This document shows positions 42,252 to 50,228 of a DNA stretch of 64,000 bases, piece after piece. The stretch is from positions 71,837 through 135,836 of the forward strand of contig CAZWSX010000021.1 in assembly GCA_964636985.1 (NCBI GenBank), written 5' to 3'. Every line of letters begins with the position of its first letter. Within the stretch, counting starts at the first letter, position 1. The DNA comes from CAZWSX01 sp964636985 (GTDB taxonomy: Bacteria > Planctomycetota > Planctomycetia > Pirellulales > Pirellulaceae). Both the position numbers and the translations under genes were made by a program. Under the pieces are notes generated by a model, which was given only the letters and a program-made list of their open reading frames with translations, did no database searches and was not told where the DNA came from.

Positions 42252-42276
42252 GTAGGACGGACAATCCTGTCCGTGC
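42252..42276. repeat. GGACAATCCTGTCC single hairpin
   Basis: GTAGGACGGACAATCCTGTC, one half of the double-hairpin unit seen at 33099-33166. Confidence 0.75.
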
Positions 42277-42334
42277 GAAGTGGACTCTGCTTCGCTAAGA
42301 CGCACCGAACGTAGGTTCGCAGCGCCCCTCTCAA

Positions 42335-42550
42335 CCAAGCCGCAAAGCGGCGCCCCAACCAGAGCCTAGGGCAGAGCGAGCAACGCGAGCGCCGCCCTAG
42401 GTTCGCGTCCAACCAAGGACGAAGCCCTGAAAGGGCGACCCAAACCGTATCGTACGTTTGGTGCGCCCTTTCAGGGCTCACAAATCATTGAAACTCAAAA
42501 ACCCCAGGCGTTGCCTGGGGCTCTGGTTGATTCGCCCCGTTGGGGCTGGC
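42335..42550 (+). repeat. 216-bp hairpin-mosaic repeat, copy 1
   Basis: A direct copy of 43288-43502. It strings together several palindromes: CCTAGGGC with GCCCTAGG, AGCCCTGAAAGGGC with GCCCTTTCAGGGCT, CCCCAGGC with GCCTGGGG and GCCCC with GGGGC. Differences from copy 2 are scattered single bases, mostly near the 3' part. Confidence 0.9.
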
Positions 42551-42620
42551 AGAGTGATTCGCCGAGCCATAGGACTTACAATGCTGGCGTCGCGACGCTT
42601 GCGCGGTGGGGTCTCGCTGG

Positions 42621-43352
42621 ATGAATGACAACAGTCCGACGCCCGCAGATTCTCAGAAGCCAACTCCGTGGTATCGGCTGCACCTCATCAGTTACCTGGT
42701 TTCTTGCGCGGTGGGCGGCGCCTTGCTGCTTTTGAATCTGGGGTGGGCGAAGTTGCCTTGGCCAGGATGGCCCTGGGTATTCGACAGCAGCGACCGCTTT
42801 ATGAAAACGGTCGGAAAAGACTATTTCTACGAGTCGATCATTCCATGTGACATCGCCGCATGCGTGGTGATCATCTTATGCACCGCCGTCGCAACAGAAT
42901 CGATCTTCCGAAGACCGTGGCGCGTGCAAATGTCGCTCGGAGAAATCTTTGCCGTTGTGTCGATCGTTGCCACACTCCTCGCCTTCTGGCAAGTCGACTC
43001 GTACATGGCCGACGACGGCTATGTCGAGGAAACCGGACTCTTCTCGGCCTGGGGCTGGGCACCACGGAACGATGACTCAACCCTCTACAACCCCATCTTT
43101 GGCGGAAAGGCCGGATGGACCCGCGGGCCCGGCCAGCCTCCAGTTCGCTCCGACGTTCACGTGGAATATCCGGCGGCGCCTTGGTTCATCATCGTGGGCG
43201 TGATGATCGGCATCGCATCGCTAGCTCTGTGCGCGCTTTCAATCCTTCAATTGCTCTTCCAAACGATCCTCTTCGGCGAGTTCCGCACAAGCCGCAAAGC
43301 GGCGCCCCAACCAGAGCCTAGGGCAGAGGGAGCAACGCGAGCGCCGCCCTAG
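42621..43352 (+). CDS. Membrane protein whose C-terminus is encoded by a repeat
   Basis: A 243-residue protein with five hydrophobic segments, including helices near residues 14-34, 73-92, 99-120 and 193-220. The third helix follows RVQMSLGEIFAVVSIV, like the (R/K)xQFSL helix of the LRR proteins further on. The last ~20 residues (SRKAAPQPEPRAEGATRAPP) and the TAG stop are read from the second copy of the 216-bp repeat, so the tail is probably recent and non-conserved. ATG 42621 is the first good start; no strong ribosome site is visible. The gene is flanked by the two direct repeats. Function unknown. Confidence 0.7.
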   Translation: MNDNSPTPADSQKPTPWYRLHLISYLVSCAVGGALLLLNLGWAKLPWPGWPWVFDSSDRFMKTVGKDYFYESIIPCDIAACVVIILCTAVATESIFRRPWRVQMSLGEIFAVVSIVATLLAFWQVDSYMADDGYVEETGLFSAWGWAPRNDDSTLYNPIFGGKAGWTRGPGQPPVRSDVHVEYPAAPWFIIVGVMIGIASLALCALSILQLLFQTILFGEFRTSRKAAPQPEPRAEGATRAPP

Positions 43353-43502
43353 GTTCGCATCCAACCAAGGACGAAGCCCTGAAAGGGCGACCCAAACCGT
43401 ATCGTACGTTTGATGCGCCCTTTCAGGGCTTTCAATCCATTTGAAACGCAAAACCCCCGGCGTTGCCTGGGGCTCTGGTTAGAACGCCCCGTTGGGGCTG
43501 GC
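43288..43502 (+). repeat. 216-bp hairpin-mosaic repeat, copy 2
   Basis: Same orientation as copy 1 at 42335-42550 and nearly identical over its length. Its first 65 bases are translated as the end of the upstream membrane protein. Confidence 0.9.
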
Positions 43503-43524
43503 CAAGCGTCTCGCGCCAACAAAC

Positions 43525-44076
43525 TCACCGCGCCGCAACCGCGTCACCCGAACCGCTCACCTGGTTCCAAGGCATCCGCGCGAGCAGCATCCCCATCCCG
43601 CAAGTGTCGGTGACGCCCGCGAACACCAGTCCCGCGCCTACAAACGCCGAGATCCCAATCAAATACGGGTGCACAAAATAAGCCAGCGCCACGCCCAGCA
43701 GCACCAGCGACCCAGCCGCGATCCGCACTTGCCGCTCGAGCGACATCGCCTTTTGCCCGCGGACCACCGGCAGACTGGCCGCGACACAGGCGTTCGTCCC
43801 GCCTTCTACATTGACTACGTGGTTGAACCCAGCGGCAAGAAACTTCTCGCAAGCTTGCTTCGATCGTCCGCCGCTCTTGCAGACCACATACAAGGGCTCG
43901 GTGGAATTCCCGCGGCCTTCCTGAACGGCCTTCGGATCGAGCCGATCAAGCGGCACATTCCGCGCGAAATCGACATGGACCTCCCGAAACTCAACCGGCG
44001 TGCGAACGTCGATCAAATCGACCACCTTGCCACTCTTGCGAAGCGCCAAAAGGTCCTGAGGCGAAATAGTTTCCAT
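43525..44076 (-). CDS. Rhodanese with C-terminal membrane (DUF2892-like) domain
   Basis: A 183-residue protein. Residues 1-108 are a rhodanese domain with DVRTPVEFREVHVDFARNVP and an active-site loop CKSGGRSKQ, in which the cysteine would carry a persulfide during sulfur transfer. After a short linker come two hydrophobic segments (about residues 122-140 and 142-160) of the DUF2892 type (VRIAAGSLVLLGVALAYFV). The domain is therefore likely held at the inner membrane. ATG 44076 is preceded by AAGGAG. The gene stands alone on the minus strand, ending next to repeat copy 2. Confidence 0.9.
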   Translation of the reverse strand: METISPQDLLALRKSGKVVDLIDVRTPVEFREVHVDFARNVPLDRLDPKAVQEGRGNSTEPLYVVCKSGGRSKQACEKFLAAGFNHVVNVEGGTNACVAASLPVVRGQKAMSLERQVRIAAGSLVLLGVALAYFVHPYLIGISAFVGAGLVFAGVTDTCGMGMLLARMPWNQVSGSGDAVAAR

Positions 44077-44148
44077 CGAATTTGCTCCTTACCGACCACA
44101 ATCCCTAGCCGCACCAATCGCGTGATTTGTGGGCGCTACTTCTTTTCT

Positions 44149-44222
44149 TCCTCTCCGTGACCTCTGCGCCTCTGTGTTTCAACATCCGGAGTTGGAAACA
44201 CAGAGGCCACGGAGAACACTGA
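44149..44222. repeat. Inverted ACAGAGG tracts
   Basis: CTCCGTGACCTCTGCGCCTC leads into TCTGTGTTTCAA, then TTGGAAACACAGAGGCCACG mirrors it. The whole forms one long imperfect hairpin. Confidence 0.75.
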
Positions 44223-44299
44223 GAGAGCCAGTACTCTTTCCCTTAGATGCAAGATATGTCGACACGTTCCGACATGTCAATGAATCCAAGAGCAATGCT

Positions 44300-44337
44300 A
44301 GCAAAAACAAACGGCGGCCGGATTGCTCCGGCCGCCG
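44300..44337 (-). terminator. Intrinsic terminator of the DUF1549/1553 gene
   Basis: On the minus strand a perfect 11-bp stem CGGCGGCCGGA/TCCGGCCGCCG (44337-44327 with 44322-44312, loop of 4) is followed by TTTGTTTTTGCT. It lies 43 bases after the stop of the 1112-residue protein. Confidence 0.85.
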
Positions 44338-44379
44338 CGTTAAAACTTCAAGATCGTCTCGCTTCGACTAGCGCTTTGA

Positions 44380-47300
44380 CTAGCGATTGAACAAGAACGC
44401 CGGGCTGTTGATCAGCGCCCAGGCCAAATCCTGCACGCCAGTCAATCGTGAGCTCCCCGCTTGGGCGGCGCTTTGCTGAGCTCGAGTCACGAGCGCTTGG
44501 TACTTCGCATCGTTCGCGCGGTAGTGGTTCGTAATCAATTGGCGATCCGCATCGGCTCGCTCACCGGCGGGCTTCTTCAAAGCGGCTGTGATGTTCTCAG
44601 GCAACATCGTGCCCGTCGCCGGCCGCGGCGAACGCGTCACCGAGATGCGGAACTTGCCGAGGGCATGCTTCCCGTCGGCAAACTTTTGCACCAGGTCGAT
44701 TTGCACAATGTTCTCGCCCGCATCGCCAAAGGGTGCGCGAGTCTCGGTCGTCGCAATGTGGTCGCGGCCTTCCTGGCCGTTGATGGCCCAACCCGAGCCC
44801 TCGTTGTCGTCCACGAGTCCCGCTACATCGTATCCAGGTTGGCTGTACGCCGCCTTCGCGGTCGCGAACGGAACCGCCGTCACTTTGCTCGGGTCGGCCT
44901 TCGGTGCCCACGCGACCTTCATCTCGTTGATCACAAAGTTCCCATGTGGCGTGCGGCCGGGGCCTTTGCCGCCGAGCGCATCGTCGGCCAGCGCTTCGAG
45001 CTTAATGCCGGTGATGCCCGACAAGTTGGTCGTCGCCTTGAGATGATAGATATCCATCGCGAGCGGCCCGCCGACGAAGACCGACTTGTCGTCGCGCTTC
45101 TGGAAGGTCGCACCAGCATCAGACTTCATCTCTTCGAAATCGAGCGGCGTCCACTCGACCGGGCCACCCACGGCCGCTTCCCATTCGGCTTGCTTGGCAT
45201 CGAGCGCCTTGGTGTACTCGGCCAATTCGGCCGCATCTTTGCCGGTCGCATCCGCCGCCGCTTGAGCGGCGTCCTTAAGGGCATCGATCCCCAGTTCCAC
45301 TTCGTGCTGCGAAGGCTTACGACCCAGGAACCGCAGGAACACTTCTTCGACAACCTTGGTATCGTCCTGCTCGGTCGACACCAGTTTCGACAAGGCGTTG
45401 TTGCCGTCGGAAATCGCATTGGCCACCGTCGGGCCATTGATCAGCTTCATGACCGGGCCAAGCACCATGCCACTCGATCGCTCGCACTCGCAAGCGCTTT
45501 CGCGAACCGGGCGGCCGAAGTCTTCCAGGAACGGATCAGTCGCACCAGCATCCGGCAGTTCGGCCGCTCGCAGGCCGACTGATACGCCGCCAATCCGCGG
45601 CGTCGAACCGGTCGCCAGGTGAACAGCGTCGAACAACGTTTCGGCAGGCAAGCGCCGCGGCAGTGCGTGGCTGTAGTTCACCAGGTCGTCGGCGTTCCAC
45701 TCGTTGGTCTTCACCGACAATTGATACGTCCGCGACTTGCAGATCGTCCGCACCAAATGCTGAACGTCGAAACCGTGGCTGACAAAATCGTTGGTCAGCG
45801 CGTCGAGCAGTTGCGGGTTGCTCGGCGGGTTGCCGGCGCGGATGTCGTCGATCGGCTCGATCAGGCCGACGCCCGTCAGGTAGCCCCACATCCGGTTTGC
45901 GTAGCTCTTGGCGAAGTACTGGTTGTCCTTCGACGCGATCCACTGCGCCAATTGCTGGCGGCGATCGGGCACGTTCGGCGTCACATCGTTGTGGGCGTAA
46001 GGGAATTGCGGAGGCGTTTGCTTGCCCGTTCGCAGGTGAGTCTGCTCGCCTGAGCCCGAGTTGTAAATCACTTCCACCAGCGGCTGGGCTCCTTCGACCG
46101 CCGATCCACCGATCCGTTGACCGGCAAAAGCCTGGTCTTCCTTGCGGCCGATCTGAGCAAAGTACGCCGCCAGTTGGTAATACTGGTCCTGGGTCCAACG
46201 CTCAAACGGATGGTCGTGGCACTTGTTGCAGTTAAAGCGGACCGCCAAGAACAAGTGAGTCGTGTTCTCCATCAGCGTTTCCGGATCGCGAATCACCTTG
46301 AAGTACGCTGCCGGCGGGTTCTCGATCGTCGAACCATTCGCCGTGATCACCTCGCGGGCAAACTGATCGTATGGCTTGTTCGAAGCGACCGCGTCCTTGA
46401 TCCAGTCGCGCAGTGCGACCGAGCCTTCTTCACCAAGGAACTTGCGGTTCACTTGGAGCATGTCGGCCCACTTGTTGGTCCAGTGCTCGATGTAAGCCTT
46501 GCTGCCGACCAGTTGGTCGATCAAGGCATCGCGTTTGGCTCTCGATTCGGCCGGGTCAGCCATGAACGCCTTCACTTCGTCCGATGAGGGCGGAAGCCCG
46601 GTCAGGTCGATGTAGACGCGGCGGACGAACTCTTCGTCCGTGCACAGACCGCTCGGCAATACCTTCACCGACTTGAGCTTCTCTTGCACGAAGCCGTCGA
46701 TGTAGTTGTTGGTTGGCGTTTCCTTCCAGGCAAAGCTGCTGCGATCGCCCATCACGATGATCGTGGTGGCGGCGTAGGCCCCTTCATAGCGAACGAGCAC
46801 CGGAGCTTCACCGCGGCGAAGCGTCGTCATCACGCCGGTCGGTGCGGCTTCGATCACTTCGATGTTGCCGCTCTCCATGAACGCTTCCCGCGTCACGTCG
46901 CGCTGCGAGCCGTCGGCGTAGGTCGCCATCACGACCATCTGTTGCTTCATCCCGATGCGCGGAACGATGGGGTCCTTCGGCAAAACATCAATCTTGGTGA
47001 CGCGCGGCTTCTCGAGATCGAGCTTCACGCCTGCTGCGATCCATGCCTTCATCATTTCGTAAGCGGGATCGCCCACGTTGGTCCGGGCAGCACCCACGTG
47101 AGGCACACCGCCGGTTGCTTTGAGCAAGAATAGGCTTTGTTCAGGAGCCGCGCGGTTGAACCGGCGAGCGCTGATGTCGTCCGTCAGAGCGCGGTGATCG
47201 TACAGCGGATCGTACCCGCGGAGCGACAATTTAAAGCCGTTCTTTCCTTCCTTGGCGCCGTGGCAAGTCCCTTGGTTGCAGCCCAGCTTCGACAGCACGG

Positions 47301-47718
47301 GCTGGATGTCTTGCACAAAGCTCGGCTCTCGCGGCACCGTGGTTCCCATCACTTGAACGGGGACGGAGACGCTTTGCCCGCCAATGCTGTAAGTCACTTC
47401 GCCGGCGCCGTCTTTCACGGCGCGGATGTTCCCTTCGGGCGTCATCGCGAAGCAATCGCCGACGGCAACCGCTTGCGCGATCCGCGTCAGGTCGACCGTT
47501 TCGCCGCTCGCCAGCTTGCCGTTCACCAGCACCTGGCGGTAGTCGAATTGGTGCTTCAATTCGATCTTCGGCGGCATCACCTCCAGCGAGGCGACCACCA
47601 ACCCCTCGGGCAGTGTCTCCTTGGCAGCATCGGCTGCATTGGCCTGCGTACCCACGGCGCCAAATCCCAAGCAAAGCGCCAGGCACATCCACCTACCGGC
47701 ATCGAGTAACCGTCGCAT
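44380..47718 (-). CDS. DUF1549/DUF1553 cytochrome-type protein with inserted C-terminal domain
   Basis: An 1112-residue exported protein with a signal peptide ending near TQANA. In order: an Ig-like/BIG2 segment (about 45-130), a haem-like LGCNQGTCHGAKEG region near 150, a second Ig-like part, DUF1549 (from ~365, VYIDLTGLPPSSDE), a CNKCHDHP motif near 508, and DUF1553 (from ~605, YANRMWGYLTG). A ~200-residue insertion (about 820-1025) rich in beta-strand and with a possible carbohydrate-binding look splits the end of DUF1553, which resumes with WALINSPAFLFNR. GGAGAGAAG lies before the ATG. It lies downstream of the WD40 gene on the same strand (97-bp gap). Function of the family is not established. 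Confidence 0.9.
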   Translation of the reverse strand: MRRLLDAGRWMCLALCLGFGAVGTQANAADAAKETLPEGLVVASLEVMPPKIELKHQFDYRQVLVNGKLASGETVDLTRIAQAVAVGDCFAMTPEGNIRAVKDGAGEVTYSIGGQSVSVPVQVMGTTVPREPSFVQDIQPVLSKLGCNQGTCHGAKEGKNGFKLSLRGYDPLYDHRALTDDISARRFNRAAPEQSLFLLKATGGVPHVGAARTNVGDPAYEMMKAWIAAGVKLDLEKPRVTKIDVLPKDPIVPRIGMKQQMVVMATYADGSQRDVTREAFMESGNIEVIEAAPTGVMTTLRRGEAPVLVRYEGAYAATTIIVMGDRSSFAWKETPTNNYIDGFVQEKLKSVKVLPSGLCTDEEFVRRVYIDLTGLPPSSDEVKAFMADPAESRAKRDALIDQLVGSKAYIEHWTNKWADMLQVNRKFLGEEGSVALRDWIKDAVASNKPYDQFAREVITANGSTIENPPAAYFKVIRDPETLMENTTHLFLAVRFNCNKCHDHPFERWTQDQYYQLAAYFAQIGRKEDQAFAGQRIGGSAVEGAQPLVEVIYNSGSGEQTHLRTGKQTPPQFPYAHNDVTPNVPDRRQQLAQWIASKDNQYFAKSYANRMWGYLTGVGLIEPIDDIRAGNPPSNPQLLDALTNDFVSHGFDVQHLVRTICKSRTYQLSVKTNEWNADDLVNYSHALPRRLPAETLFDAVHLATGSTPRIGGVSVGLRAAELPDAGATDPFLEDFGRPVRESACECERSSGMVLGPVMKLINGPTVANAISDGNNALSKLVSTEQDDTKVVEEVFLRFLGRKPSQHEVELGIDALKDAAQAAADATGKDAAELAEYTKALDAKQAEWEAAVGGPVEWTPLDFEEMKSDAGATFQKRDDKSVFVGGPLAMDIYHLKATTNLSGITGIKLEALADDALGGKGPGRTPHGNFVINEMKVAWAPKADPSKVTAVPFATAKAAYSQPGYDVAGLVDDNEGSGWAINGQEGRDHIATTETRAPFGDAGENIVQIDLVQKFADGKHALGKFRISVTRSPRPATGTMLPENITAALKKPAGERADADRQLITNHYRANDAKYQALVTRAQQSAAQAGSSRLTGVQDLAWALINSPAFLFNR

Positions 47719-47815
47719 GAACTTCTCTCCGTATCATCCATCGCCACGCGGTCGTGGCATGTTCGCAAACTTGATTTGGGGTGAGGGTTAATGACTCTGA
47801 GTTGCCTTCGGCGCG

Positions 47816-49267
47816 TTATTTCGCCGCGACCTTGGCCTGAACTTCCACCGAGGGGAGCGTCTTTTCCAGCGTCCCATCGGCGACCTTGTAGAACCGCAAA
47901 ACGCCGTCGAACCCAGCGACGGCCAGTGTGTTGCCATCGGGGCTAAAGGCGACGGCATACGCGCCACCCTCGGGAATTTCCGCGGTGAAAAGGACTTTCG
48001 CCCCTTCGACGGCGTAAGCTCGCACGGTCCCTTTGCCATCGCTGCTGCTTGCGGCCGCGATCTTGTTGCCGTCGCGGCTATAGGCGACAGCGAACACGCG
48101 CCCCGGCAACCCTTGGAACTTCGACAGCAAGTTGGCATCGTCGCCAATCTGGCGAGCCGTTGTGCGGATCATCCGGTACGTCTTGGGTTCGCCATCGGAA
48201 CCACCCACCAGGAACTCATCCTTGGTCGGATGCTTTTCAACCGTCGCCAAGCCGCCTTTCAGCGCGCCGGGCGTGATGCTCGTGATGTTGTCGATAAATC
48301 GCTGCGTGGCGACTTCGACCAGCTTCATCGACATGTCGCGGCTGACGGTCACCATGTGATCGGAGTTCGTCGAAAAGGCCGTATCGAGCACCCAATCGCT
48401 ATGTGCACCATTAAATAAGACTTGCTGTCCCGTCGCCGGATCGATTGCGCGAATCGTATTGTCCGAGCAGCCAAAGCCCAGCAGCTTGCCGTTGGGCGCC
48501 CAACTCACGCCGTACGCCGTATCGAAGCCCGCCGGAACGGCGAGTTCCAGCTTGCGATCGGCCACGTTCCAAATCTGGATTTCACCGAAGCGGCCAGGCG
48601 AGCCGCCTGCCACCGCGAGCTTGGTACCATCGGGGCTGAAGGCCACCTTCTCGATCCGCTCCGACAAGCCGACTAAGCGGCCAGCCAATCCCGAACCATC
48701 GGCCTTGTGCAACAGCACTTCGTGATAGCCGCTCACGGCAATCAGCGATCCGTCAGGCGAGTAAGCAATCGAAGTAATCACCGGCGGAGCGGCGTACTTC
48801 GGCGGGTGTTCGTTGTCGTACTGCGGCTTCGACGAGGCTGGCGAATCGTCCTTGGCCCCTTCGGCAATCCAGCGCGTGATCAGTTCGATCTCGACGTCCT
48901 TAAGCGGCTTGTCTTCCTTCCCCTTCGGCATCGCGGCCTTGCCGTCGACCGGTTTGATTTGCGACAGCAGATAGCTCTGCTCGGGTTGGCCCGGCACCAC
49001 CCCAGCCGACCCGCTTTCCCCCTTTTGCAGCATCGATTCGACACTGGTCATCACAAACTCGCCGCCACGACGAGCCGGTTGATGGCAGCCTTGGCAGTTC
49101 GTTTGAAAGATCGGCCGAATCTGCTTGTGGTAACTGACGGGCGTGACCGGAGCCGCATCATCGGCCACGAGTACGCCACTCGAACTAAACATCGCCAAGC
49201 CAGAAAACATGGCCGCGCGCGAGAGTATTGCCGCGCAGGACCAAGGGCTCTTGAAAACACCCAACAT
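47816..49267 (-). CDS. Planctomycete cytochrome c domain with WD40 propeller
   Basis: A 483-residue exported protein. The signal peptide ends near VLVADDAAP. A planctomycete cytochrome c domain with CQGCH (residues ~53-57) and a PEQSYLLSQI region covers ~40-140. From ~165 comes a WD40-type propeller with blades such as ITSIAYSPDGSLIAVSGY, IEKVAFSPDGTKLAVAGG, TAYGVSWAPNGKLLGFGCSD and AYAVAFSPDGNTLAVAGFDG. ATG 49267 is chosen since the signal peptide begins there; the frame upstream runs through repeats. It is the first gene of a pair with the 1112-residue DUF1549/1553 protein, 97 bp downstream, which is a recurrent planctomycete pairing. Confidence 0.88.
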   Translation of the reverse strand: MLGVFKSPWSCAAILSRAAMFSGLAMFSSSGVLVADDAAPVTPVSYHKQIRPIFQTNCQGCHQPARRGGEFVMTSVESMLQKGESGSAGVVPGQPEQSYLLSQIKPVDGKAAMPKGKEDKPLKDVEIELITRWIAEGAKDDSPASSKPQYDNEHPPKYAAPPVITSIAYSPDGSLIAVSGYHEVLLHKADGSGLAGRLVGLSERIEKVAFSPDGTKLAVAGGSPGRFGEIQIWNVADRKLELAVPAGFDTAYGVSWAPNGKLLGFGCSDNTIRAIDPATGQQVLFNGAHSDWVLDTAFSTNSDHMVTVSRDMSMKLVEVATQRFIDNITSITPGALKGGLATVEKHPTKDEFLVGGSDGEPKTYRMIRTTARQIGDDANLLSKFQGLPGRVFAVAYSRDGNKIAAASSSDGKGTVRAYAVEGAKVLFTAEIPEGGAYAVAFSPDGNTLAVAGFDGVLRFYKVADGTLEKTLPSVEVQAKVAAK

Positions 49268-49643
49268 CGATTGGTGCCTCAGACGGGAAGACGCGAGGGG
49301 GAGGGAAAAACGAAACGAACGGGCGGCAACGGTAGGGCAAAGCCGCAGCAATAAAAGGGCAGGATCGCAAACGGGCTTTGCGACCCCCTTATCATAATCC
49401 GTAGGGGCCCTGAGAAGCAAATTCTCTGCCCACCCGGACGGGTGGTTCGAGTTTCGTAGCCGCACTCGCCAAGAGTGCGGTCGCCCCGCGAATTGCTTCT
49501 TTTCTTCCACCCCAGGGCTGAAGATATGGATCTCACACGAAGTCACAAAGACACAAAGCTTCGTGCCTTAGTGTCTTCGTGTGAGCATTACGAACCTGCA
49601 CCACCAGCACGGCGCATCGGAAGGTGAAGCCTCGGCCATGGTC
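49268..49643. other. Intergenic region with repeats
   Basis: 376 bp without a convincing gene. It holds a half copy of the GCCGC/GAACGC family (49456-49486) and an 11-bp inverted repeat CTCACACGAAG/CTTCGTGTGAG (49532-49542 with 49575-49585) containing a periodic CACAAAGACACAAAG run. Confidence 0.6.
49456..49486 (+). repeat. GCCGCACT half of the hairpin repeat
   Basis: TAGCCGCACTCGCCAAGAGT GCGG only; the GAACGC half is missing. Confidence 0.7.
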
Positions 49644-50183
49644 TCACCGCTTTCGACGTCTTTTTTTGCCAGGCACTGTTTCCGGAGCGGAGGTTCGCCG
49701 CCTGTTGGCAAGCAGACGCGGTAGCGACTCGGCCACAGTTGCCACGACCATGACCGCGATACTGGCAATCCACAACCAGTAACCCACCCCATAACCGGTA
49801 ATTCGAGAAAAGGTGCCGCTCGTCCCGTTCGGAGACTGACTGCACAACATGAAACTTAAGGACAACAGCAATGCCACAATAGCCGGAACCACCGCGAAAG
49901 CACGCGTCGACCGGTAGGAGAACATAAACCACGCAGCAATGAGCGCCGGATTCGCCAGCCAGAAGAACCGGCCGAAGAGCATTCCCATCCAACCCATAAA
50001 CAAGAGTGCGTAACCAGGTGGCGACTCGCTACCCTCACGATCGACGTAAAACGTATCGTTGACGAGGCTGACCGCAAGCAAAACGAAACTGACGCCTACA
50101 ACAAGATCGTAAACGCGACTGATGACTGCAGCGGGCTGAGGCGTTTCGCGCGGCGCTTGATAGGGATTGTCGTCGCGTGTCAT
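49644..50183 (-). CDS. Membrane protein with NPYxAP N-terminus
   Basis: A 179-residue protein starting MTRDDNPYQAPRETPQ, the NPYxxP motif seen in the 117-residue protein at 16243. Four hydrophobic segments follow (about residues 24-44, 58-80, 90-110 and 128-150), then a strongly basic tail (GKKRRRKR). A strong ribosome site GGAGGGG precedes ATG 50183. Its start lies 45 bp after the stop of the next upstream gene on the same strand, so they may be co-transcribed. Function unknown; it resembles many planctomycete integral membrane proteins with no assigned role. Confidence 0.7.
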   Translation of the reverse strand: MTRDDNPYQAPRETPQPAAVISRVYDLVVGVSFVLLAVSLVNDTFYVDREGSESPPGYALLFMGWMGMLFGRFFWLANPALIAAWFMFSYRSTRAFAVVPAIVALLLSLSFMLCSQSPNGTSGTFSRITGYGVGYWLWIASIAVMVVATVAESLPRLLANRRRTSAPETVPGKKRRRKR

Positions 50184-50186
50184 TAC

Positions 50187-50222
50187 ATCCCCTCCGGTCC
50201 CTCCGTATCTCCGTGGTGAATT
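50187..50222. repeat. GAGA tract (complement)
   Basis: CCTCCGGTCCCTCCGTATCT then CCGTGGTGAATT, the complement of the element at 33052-33090. Confidence 0.65.
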
Positions 50223-50228
50223 CTCTCA

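Larger units (their letters stand above)
42240..42620. other. Intergenic region dominated by a 216-bp repeat
   Basis: 381 bp without a gene. It contains a GGACAATCCTGTCC copy (42252-42276) and then the first copy of the 216-bp hairpin-mosaic repeat (42335-42550), leaving about 70 bp before the next start codon. Confidence 0.7.
44077..44379. other. Intergenic region with hairpins and repeat
   Basis: 303 bp with no gene. It contains an inverted ACAGAGG-family pair (44149-44222), in which TCTGTGTTTCAA pairs with TTGGAAACACAGA around a 9-base loop, and the terminator of the DUF1549 gene (44300-44337). Confidence 0.7.

Noticed and set aside
44461..45582. 373-residue open frame on the plus strand
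   Set aside because: Antisense to the DUF1549/1553 gene and typical of a GC-rich shadow frame.
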